Below are positions 1 to 5,072 of a DNA stretch of 5,072 bases, one piece after another (position 1 is the stretch's first letter; each line of letters begins with the position of its first letter). This stretch comes from Acidobacteriota bacterium (lineage in GTDB: Bacteria; Acidobacteriota; Terriglobia; UBA7540): NCBI GenBank assembly GCA_021828245.1, contig JAKASC010000176.1:1-5072 (forward strand). Reading direction: 5' to 3'. The notes under the pieces are model-generated. The model was not told the DNA's origin. It saw only the letters and a program-made list of their open reading frames with translations, and searched no databases. The translations under genes and the position numbers were made by a program.

Positions 1-2834
1 CCAATTCCGGCACCAACCAATTTCATGGCAGCTTGATGGAGATGTGGAACGGCTCAAAGCTCAACTCGACCGATTACTTCGTCAACGCCGACCAATTCTT
101 GCCGGCGGCTTCCCGGCCCCACAAGCCGTTCTCGAACGTTAACCAGTTCGGCGCCGACTTGGGCGGACCCATCAAGAAGAACAAGATTTTCTTTTTTACG
201 GATCTCGAGGGAACGCGGATTGTCGTCCCGACGGTGAACACGATCAACGTGCCGAGCGCGGCTTATCAGGCTTACACTTTGTCGCAATTGCCGCTGGGCG
301 GGTGCGACTATCAGCTTGATGCAGCAGATTGCGCGGCGGGCAATCAACTCTTTCCCAACTTTCCCAACACACCACCTCAGCCAGCGGAAGTACCGCTTTA
401 CGAGAACATGTACAAGCTGTACGGCAATGTGGCAGGACAGCCAACCGCTCTCTTCGGCTGCCCGTTGATGTCGGATGGAACGGTGCTGCCTATCCCCTCT
501 CTGGCTACGCCCAACGCATCTGTCCCAGACGGAAACGGCTGCGATAATCGCCGGGTTGTCTCAGAACCCAATCACACGGGAGAGACGCTGTGGACCATCC
601 GGATTGACCACAACCTGAATGCCAGCAACACGCTTTGGTACCGCTTTGAGATGGACAATGGCACCCAGGCGACTTACACCGATCCCATCAACCCCATTTT
701 TGATGCCGCCTCCATCCAGCCGGAACGCTCGGCTTCCGCCGGCTTCACGCACATCTTTTCCCCGACCCTGGTCAACGAGTTCAACCCCGGATTCTCCTGG
801 TACACTGCCATCTTCACCGAGAATCCTAAAGGCATTCAAGCTTTTCCGATTGACTTGGGGGTCCTCGCAGGAGAATTCACCCCTATGGGCGGCGGAGAAT
901 CATTCATTTTCCCACAGGGCCGCAACGTGACGCTATACCAATTCAACGACAACCTCACGTGGACGCACGGGCGAAGTACGTTCGAGTTTGGTGGGGTGTT
1001 CGGGCGCGAGCTCATCAGCGACCATGATTACGGTTTCTTTAAGGTTCCCGCGATTCTGCAGTTCAGCTTGCCGGAATTTACTTACGGGGTAACAGGGTTC
1101 ACGATTCAGAACTTCGCGCACACCTACGACGAGCCTTTCGGGGCACTGAGCACCGACCTGTACGCGCAAGACACCCTCAAGGCGACGCGAAAGCTGACGC
1201 TGGTGGTGGGCCTGCGGACTTCCCTTACGCCGGACATGGTGGACCAGCAACCGCTGATTTCTCGGCCGAGCGTTTCCTTCGACCAGATCTCCCACAACGT
1301 GAACGTTCCTCCCAGCCAAGTAGTACATGATGGCTTGGCGGCCGTGGCGCCCTCCATGCAATTTATCGCCTGGCAGCCGCGCGCGTCGCTCGCTTACCTC
1401 CTGACACCCAAGACGGTCATTCGGACCGGCTTCGGCGTGTTCACCGACGTTTTCCCTGGCCTGGTGGCGGACTCGATGTCACAAAATCCACCTTATTACA
1501 ACAGCTTCAATGAAGGGATTTTCGGGCTGGATAACGGCGCCGCCATCGCTCCTGGCGTTCCGGGCAGCGCCTACGACGCTGCCGTCGCCGACAATCAGAG
1601 CCTGCTGGCAGCATGGTCCAGTGGAGCCCTTTCTTGCGCATCGCCAAATGCGACATCTCCCTGCGTGCCGCCGGCGTCTCTCAACACCCTTCCCGGGCAT
1701 GTGAAGACGCCGTATTCCATGCAATGGAGCTTCGGCATCGAGCGGCAATTTGGGCAAAACTGGGCGCTCGACGTGAATTATGTGGGGACCGCAGGGCGTG
1801 AAATCCCCTATTCTCAGGACCCGAACGGATACCAGTCAGTTTGCCCCGGCTGCTTTGCGCCCTATCCCTTGGCCGCTTCGGCGGGTGGTCCAGGCTCGAT
1901 TGACCCGCGATTTGGGGCCGTTACGGATTCTCTGATCGGTGGCAACAGCAATTACAACGGCTTGCAGGTGACGGCCACAAAGCGGTTCAGCCACGGCCTC
2001 GACTTCCAAGCGAACTACACGTGGAGCCATTGTTTGGACGAAATATCAAACGGCGGCTTCCTGCCTTGGGGCTTCACGACGCTGAACATTCAGAGCGCCA
2101 TCCCGGGCGATCTGAGGCGCAACTATGGGCCGTGCGACTATGACTATCGCCACTCCTTTAACGGCTTCTACACTTACCAATTGCCTTTCCACTCCAGCAA
2201 TCGCTTCTTGAGTCAAGTCATCAGCGGGTGGCAGGTGTCGGGCACGGTGTTTCTGCGCAGTGGCGGACCATTCTCGATGCTGAGCACGGGCACCAGCAGC
2301 CTCCTCACCAACACGAGCGGCGTTGTTTACGCCAACCTTGTTCCTGGCCAACCGCTTTACCATTCGGGGGCCATTGCAGGTGTTACGCAGCCCGGCCAGA
2401 TACAATTCCTGAACCCGAACGCTTTCCTCTCCGTGGTGGACCCGAACACGGAGACGTGCATTCCGCCCTCGGCCAACATCGCGGCAGCGATGGCAGCGGA
2501 AAATGATAGCCCGGCAACCTGCAACTTCGGCAACATGCAGCGAAACTTTCTGAGGGGCCCCGGCTTCCACTGGTCGGATTTCTTCCTGACCAAGACCTTC
2601 AAGCTCACGGAACAAGTGAACTTCCAGGTCTCAGGACAGTTCTTCAACGTGTTCAACCATCCGAACTTCAGCTTCCCTGCGAATGGCGCAGGCGTCCCGG
2701 GAGAGACTAGCACCCTGACCGGTTTCGGGGCGATTTCGAGCACGGTTTCTCCCGCCACCGGCCTGCTTGGCTCCTTCCTGGGCGGGGACAGCTCGGTGCG
2801 TATGATTGCCCTTGAGGGGAAGTTGGTCTTCTGA
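1..2834 (+). CDS. Oar-like TonB-dependent receptor, C-terminal part (5' end outside window)
   Basis: This is an outer-membrane beta-barrel receptor; the family imports large substrates using energy from TonB-ExbBD, but the substrate here cannot be told. The frame is open from the first bases (NSGTNQFHGS, just before the TTG at 33), so the start lies upstream. The missing part should hold the signal peptide, a carboxypeptidase-regulatory-like domain and most of the plug. Visible landmarks, numbered from the TTG at 33: NQFGADLGGPIKKNKIFFF (37-55), the usual end-of-plug/first-strand motif; YNGLQVTATKRFSHGLDFQANYTWSH (two blocks, 641-666); the CDYDYRHSFNGFY block near 701-713; LTKTFKL and FFNVFNHPNF (852-879). 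It ends in LEGKLVF, a terminal strand with a final Phe as expected for BAM-assembled barrels. Twelve cysteines fall in close pairs. About 943 codons are present, consistent with a full protein above 1000 residues. The family call is firm; the ligand is unknown. Confidence 0.93.
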   Translation, partial: NSGTNQFHGSLMEMWNGSKLNSTDYFVNADQFLPAASRPHKPFSNVNQFGADLGGPIKKNKIFFFTDLEGTRIVVPTVNTINVPSAAYQAYTLSQLPLGGCDYQLDAADCAAGNQLFPNFPNTPPQPAEVPLYENMYKLYGNVAGQPTALFGCPLMSDGTVLPIPSLATPNASVPDGNGCDNRRVVSEPNHTGETLWTIRIDHNLNASNTLWYRFEMDNGTQATYTDPINPIFDAASIQPERSASAGFTHIFSPTLVNEFNPGFSWYTAIFTENPKGIQAFPIDLGVLAGEFTPMGGGESFIFPQGRNVTLYQFNDNLTWTHGRSTFEFGGVFGRELISDHDYGFFKVPAILQFSLPEFTYGVTGFTIQNFAHTYDEPFGALSTDLYAQDTLKATRKLTLVVGLRTSLTPDMVDQQPLISRPSVSFDQISHNVNVPPSQVVHDGLAAVAPSMQFIAWQPRASLAYLLTPKTVIRTGFGVFTDVFPGLVADSMSQNPPYYNSFNEGIFGLDNGAAIAPGVPGSAYDAAVADNQSLLAAWSSGALSCASPNATSPCVPPASLNTLPGHVKTPYSMQWSFGIERQFGQNWALDVNYVGTAGREIPYSQDPNGYQSVCPGCFAPYPLAASAGGPGSIDPRFGAVTDSLIGGNSNYNGLQVTATKRFSHGLDFQANYTWSHCLDEISNGGFLPWGFTTLNIQSAIPGDLRRNYGPCDYDYRHSFNGFYTYQLPFHSSNRFLSQVISGWQVSGTVFLRSGGPFSMLSTGTSSLLTNTSGVVYANLVPGQPLYHSGAIAGVTQPGQIQFLNPNAFLSVVDPNTETCIPPSANIAAAMAAENDSPATCNFGNMQRNFLRGPGFHWSDFFLTKTFKLTEQVNFQVSGQFFNVFNHPNFSFPANGAGVPGETSTLTGFGAISSTVSPATGLLGSFLGGDSSVRMIALEGKLVF

Positions 2835-2927
2835 AGCAACTGGGAACCAGCCTCAACGGCCGCCGGCAAGTTTGAGGTCTGGGGAAGCTAGGGTTCCAAT
2901 TTTCCCGAGGATTGAAGGCAACATTCG

Positions 2928-2961
2928 AAGGGCTGCTTTTGGGAAGCAGCCCTTTTGTTTT
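2928..2961 (+). terminator. Intrinsic terminator after the TonB-dependent receptor
   Basis: A perfect 11-bp inverted repeat, AAGGGCTGCTT at 2928-2938 and AAGCAGCCCTT at 2944-2954, encloses the 5-nt loop TTGGG. TTGTTTT follows directly at 2955-2961. This is a textbook factor-independent terminator for plus-strand transcription. It lies 93 nt beyond the receptor stop codon. On the minus strand no T-run follows the hairpin, so it should not serve as an intrinsic terminator for the convergent gene. Confidence 0.9.
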
Positions 2962-3112
2962 CGGGCCCACCGTCGGCGTTCTGGTTGCAGCAGCGGCCAT
3001 GCGCCCGGAGAACTCGCGCCGTGAAAATCGGTTGACCATGCAAGACTTCCCCCGGGTTCTTTCGGGCCGACTGCGAGACGATGAGGGTGCATAGGCGAGG
3101 TGAAGTGTTGCC
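2962..3112. other. Convergent intergenic spacer with no recognisable feature
   Basis: This stretch lies between the receptor terminator and the stop codon of the minus-strand gene. I see no RNA gene, no credible promoter and no ORF with a ribosome binding site. A weak imperfect hairpin (CCCGG/TCGGG around 3052-3067) has no T-run on either side. Short ORFs crossing the stretch lack initiation signals and protein-like composition. Confidence 0.5.
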
Positions 3113-4561
3113 TCAGCTGCGCTTGGGCGGAGGTAATTTGAGCCTTGATGCCGGAGAATGATGATTGCCCAGCCGAATCTCCATCGGCGTGTCGGCGGGA
3201 AACGCGACATTGTGGCCGCGCGCGATGAGGTTGGAGTAAATGGCACCCGCAGCGCTGTAAAACCCCAGCACCGCTGAAACCCACCGCGACTGCGCGGCCA
3301 GCGCGGCGACCGATCCAATCAGCCCCAGCCCCCAGCCGCCCGCCGCAATGGCACCCAGCGCGCCGCCCTGCGCGGGGACTGTTGCGCCCGCCTGAGCGCC
3401 CCTGACGGCGTCGCGGTCCGGCGTGGCCGCCATGGCCGCCAAAGCGATGGAAAGCGCCGGCGCCAAATAACGCTTTTTGGAAGCTTTGGGCTTAACCCCG
3501 CCTTCTTCCCCCAGCGTTAAATTGGCTTTCCGGGGAACAACCACCGCCTGCAGGCTGCCGGGGATGAATTCCGGCTTGTTAGCGGGTGGCTCCATGCGCT
3601 CGAAGGTGAACCGCAGGGAGCCGTTGCGATGCAGCCAACGGGCGGGTCGAGCGCGGATGACACTGCCTACCAGCCGCGTTCCTTGGGGAATAATTAACCG
3701 GTTGTGGGGCGAATAGAGCGGACGCGTCACCAGAGCCTCAACCGGGGTGCCGCGCCGCGCGGTCGCCGAGTTGAGCGCCGTCGTCAACCGCGCATGCACG
3801 ACGCTATTGGCGGGCGGCGCTGTGCCTACCTTGGCCAAGGAACGGGCGGGAAGCTCTTCCACCCCCAAATTCAGCGGCTTTTTCAGCACCGCTGTAAACT
3901 CCGTGCCCGGCGGATACGCCTGCCAGTGATAAGGCAGCCGCGCAACCGCCACCGACTTCGCCCATTGCCACAGGCGACGAATTTTCCCGGGCCCTTTCAC
4001 TTCATCGAGCGCCTGCTTTTTCTCCGCCCTGAATTGGCGTTTGGCGTTGGCAATGGCCTGGGCGATACTTCCCTGGTGAGACGACTTCGATCCGCCGCTC
4101 ACCAGACGCACCACTTGAGGTATTCCGACGGTCGCTTGGGTGGAAATTGGAATTCGCTTTCCGTTCTTCAGGATGAGAGTGTCAAAACTCACCCGCGCCG
4201 TGCGCCAGGGGGTGAAATCACCGTCCATAATGGCCCGCGCTCGGGCCACGCGAGAAAGGCCACGAACCTCAATCACACGGCCCAGCGCCACCGTTCCGGC
4301 GGGTATCACCAGGCGGTTATAAACATAGACCGGGGCCGCCAGCCGGCCCTCGACTCGAACGCCGACTTTTCGGATCGGGACGCGGCGTGTCAGCTTGATA
4401 CGAAGCGGGACGCCCTGGGCGACGGTCAACGGAATTCGAACCTCCGCTGGGTGAGCGACCGCGCCGTTCAGGCCCGCAGCCAGCCCGACAAGGCAGAGCG
4501 CAAATTGAACACCTTGGCTTGCGAATTCTTGCCTTCTGCTGAGGCTGAACAAGCGTTCCAC
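3113..4561 (-). CDS. Exported protein with two TrbI/VirB10-like beta modules and a glycine-rich C-terminal segment
   Basis: I do not recognise a named gene; function is unknown. From the GTG at 4561 it has 482 residues. Residues 18-36 (VQFALCLVGLAAGLNGAVA) follow an Arg-containing n-region and look like a Sec signal peptide with an AVA/H cleavage site. Two diverged copies of one module follow: NRLVIPAGTVALGRVIEVR (82-100) and NRLIIPQGTRLVGSVIRAR (287-305), each preceded by a V-E-x-L/R-x-x-x-P-[VL]-Y strand. The pattern resembles the 'LIPxGSxLxG' core of TrbI/VirB10 barrels, but only as an analogy. A charged, probably helical linker (about 157-202) and a PGTEFTAVLKKPL strand (218-230) separate them. 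A Gly/Ala-rich hydrophobic stretch (about 387-446) and a final strand GHNVAFPADTPMEIRLG (449-465) end in a basic tail. An in-frame GTG at 4600 would give 495 residues; 4561 is preferred because GAGGG lies 7 nt upstream and the n-region is shorter. An envelope location is inferred. Confidence 0.75.
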   Translation of the reverse strand: MERLFSLSRRQEFASQGVQFALCLVGLAAGLNGAVAHPAEVRIPLTVAQGVPLRIKLTRRVPIRKVGVRVEGRLAAPVYVYNRLVIPAGTVALGRVIEVRGLSRVARARAIMDGDFTPWRTARVSFDTLILKNGKRIPISTQATVGIPQVVRLVSGGSKSSHQGSIAQAIANAKRQFRAEKKQALDEVKGPGKIRRLWQWAKSVAVARLPYHWQAYPPGTEFTAVLKKPLNLGVEELPARSLAKVGTAPPANSVVHARLTTALNSATARRGTPVEALVTRPLYSPHNRLIIPQGTRLVGSVIRARPARWLHRNGSLRFTFERMEPPANKPEFIPGSLQAVVVPRKANLTLGEEGGVKPKASKKRYLAPALSIALAAMAATPDRDAVRGAQAGATVPAQGGALGAIAAGGWGLGLIGSVAALAAQSRWVSAVLGFYSAAGAIYSNLIARGHNVAFPADTPMEIRLGNHHSPASRLKLPPPKRS

Positions 4562-4568
4562 CCCCAAG

Positions 4569-4573
4569 CCCTC
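4569..4573 (-). promoter_or_regulatory. Ribosome binding site that favours the GTG start at 4561
   Basis: Read on the minus strand, GAGGG occupies 4573-4569, then 7 nt, then GTG at 4561-4559. The upstream in-frame GTG at 4600 has no comparable Shine-Dalgarno match, and an in-frame TGA at 4606-4604 blocks any longer start. The motif overlaps the TGA of a short ORF (4607-4572). Confidence 0.5.
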
Positions 4574-4607
4574 AGTATAACGCCAGTTGGACCACGACAC
4601 GCTTCAT
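4572..4607 (-). CDS. Possible 11-codon leader ORF ahead of the exported protein
   Basis: On the minus strand an ATG at 4607 opens an 11-codon frame, MKRVVVQLALY, ending in TGA at 4574-4572. This is one base away from the frame of the 495-residue version of the next gene. The stop codon overlaps the GAGGG ribosome binding site used by the GTG at 4561, an arrangement seen in translational coupling. Its own ribosome binding site is weak (GAG 5 nt upstream). It could equally be chance, so this is a tentative call. Confidence 0.15.
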   Translation of the reverse strand: MKRVVVQLALY

Positions 4608-4643
4608 CGGAGCTCGGAAGCTATAGGTTATGGGGTTTCTGAT

Positions 4644-4667
4644 TTCCGGCACAGCTGCGCGCCGGAA
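4644..4667 (-). terminator. Hairpin between the glutamate dehydrogenase stop and the next gene, of uncertain role
   Basis: TTCCGGC at 4644-4650 and GCCGGAA at 4661-4667 form a perfect 7-bp inverted repeat around a 10-nt loop. It starts 25 nt past the dehydrogenase stop codon in the minus-strand direction. The bases after it (ATCAGAAACCCC) are not T-rich, so it is not a canonical intrinsic terminator. It could be an attenuating or mRNA-stabilising hairpin, a weak or Rho-assisted terminator, or chance in GC-rich DNA. Confidence 0.3.
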
Positions 4668-4691
4668 CATGGGACGACGTGGAGAGTTAGG

Positions 4692-5072
4692 TTAGGCGTA
4701 AATGCCGCGCATCTTGAGCGTCATGCATACGCGGTCAATGGCAAGCATGTACGCGGCGATGCGGTTGTTGACGTTGTGCTTTTCGCCGTAGGCGACGACG
4801 TCGTTGAAGGACTGGACCATGATGTGCTTCAAGCGTTCATTGACCATCCCTTCCGGCCAGAAATAGCCCTGGCGGTCCTGAACCCATTCAAAATAGGACA
4901 CGGTAACGCCGCCTGCATTGGCCAGAATGTCAGGGATGACGAAGACGCCGCGGTCGAAAAGGATGGCGTCGGCCGGAGCGGTGGTTGGGCTGTTGGCGCC
5001 CTCGGTCAAGATGCGCGCCTTAATAAGGGGGGCGTTCGTGCTGGTGATTTGGCTTTCGGTTGCGGCGGGGAG
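4692..5072 (-). CDS. gdhA: Glu/Leu/Phe/Val dehydrogenase, C-terminal part (5' end outside window), probably glutamate dehydrogenase
   Basis: This is a cytoplasmic NAD(P)-dependent amino acid dehydrogenase, most likely glutamate dehydrogenase, which interconverts glutamate with 2-oxoglutarate and ammonia. The last 126 codons are visible, roughly the final 30% of a protein usually about 415-450 residues long. The frame stays open to the window edge ([20 protein letters not shown]), and the TTG at 5009 is an ordinary Leu codon, not a start. Family landmarks are the EGANSPTT segment of the nucleotide-binding domain, the [20 protein letters not shown] block that returns toward the catalytic cleft, the [10 protein letters not shown] segment, and the C-terminal helix with [10 protein letters not shown] and final RGIYA. 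The catalytic lysines and the Rossmann glycine motif lie outside the window. Coenzyme and amino acid specificity cannot be decided from this part, so the symbol is a best guess. The family assignment itself is very secure. Confidence 0.95.
   Translation of the reverse strand, partial: LPAATESQITSTNAPLIKARILTEGANSPTTAPADAILFDRGVFVIPDILANAGGVTVSYFEWVQDRQGYFWPEGMVNERLKHIMVQSFNDVVAYGEKHNVNNRIAAYMLAIDRVCMTLKMRGIYA

Noticed and set aside
33..38. TTG/ATG at the left edge as the true start of the receptor
   Set aside because: The frame continues upstream to the window edge and encodes the conserved NSGTNQFHGS motif, so the gene starts before the window.
2046..2615. 189-codon minus-strand open frame inside the receptor gene
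   Set aside because: It is a shadow of the receptor, whose frame here encodes conserved family motifs.
2999..3094. 31-codon plus-strand ORF downstream of the terminator
   Set aside because: It has no ribosome binding site or promoter, and its charged, low-complexity product has no recognisable feature.
2707..3318. 203-codon minus-strand open frame spanning the receptor 3' end, the terminator and the end of the next gene
   Set aside because: It overlaps two convincing genes and the terminator, and its Arg/Pro/Ser-rich composition has no protein-like pattern.
3590..4417. The duplicated module as evidence of a complete type IV secretion or conjugation locus
   Set aside because: No ATPase, relaxase, pilin or other VirB/Trb component lies nearby; the neighbours are a TonB-dependent receptor and a glutamate dehydrogenase. 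The similarity is at most at the fold level.
3704..4642. 312-codon open frame on the plus strand, antisense to the exported-protein gene
   Set aside because: The product is rich in Arg, Pro and His with no domain or signal, as expected of a GC-rich shadow frame. The minus-strand frame has a signal peptide and a clear internal duplication.

Overview
The window looks like a piece of chromosome from an acidobacterium (phylum Acidobacteriota), judged by gene content rather than by any marker gene. It is GC-rich by eye. It carries a long Oar-like TonB-dependent receptor of the type greatly expanded in that phylum, an exported two-module protein of unknown function, and the end of a glutamate dehydrogenase gene. 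There is no rRNA or tRNA, no CRISPR array, and no transposase or integrase. The lineage call is an inference.

Layout. Bases 1-2834 (+) hold the C-terminal part of the receptor, whose start lies before the window. A strong factor-independent terminator follows at 2928-2961, then about 150 bases with no recognisable feature. On the minus strand, 4561 down to 3113 encodes an exported protein with two diverged copies of a beta-rich module resembling the TrbI/VirB10 secretion-channel fold, followed by a glycine-rich segment. Upstream of it, 5072 down to 4692 (-) is the last 126 codons of a Glu/Leu/Phe/Val dehydrogenase, cut by the window end. The receptor and the exported protein are convergent. 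The dehydrogenase and the exported protein run the same way, with about 130 bases between them (84 bases if a possible 11-codon leader ORF is counted).

How they work together. No shared pathway is evident. The receptor belongs in the outer membrane, the exported protein in the envelope, and glutamate dehydrogenase in cytoplasmic nitrogen/carbon metabolism. I see no defence system, secretion operon or mobile element. The least explained item is the exported two-module protein. The rest is ordinary, and I found no convincing new system.
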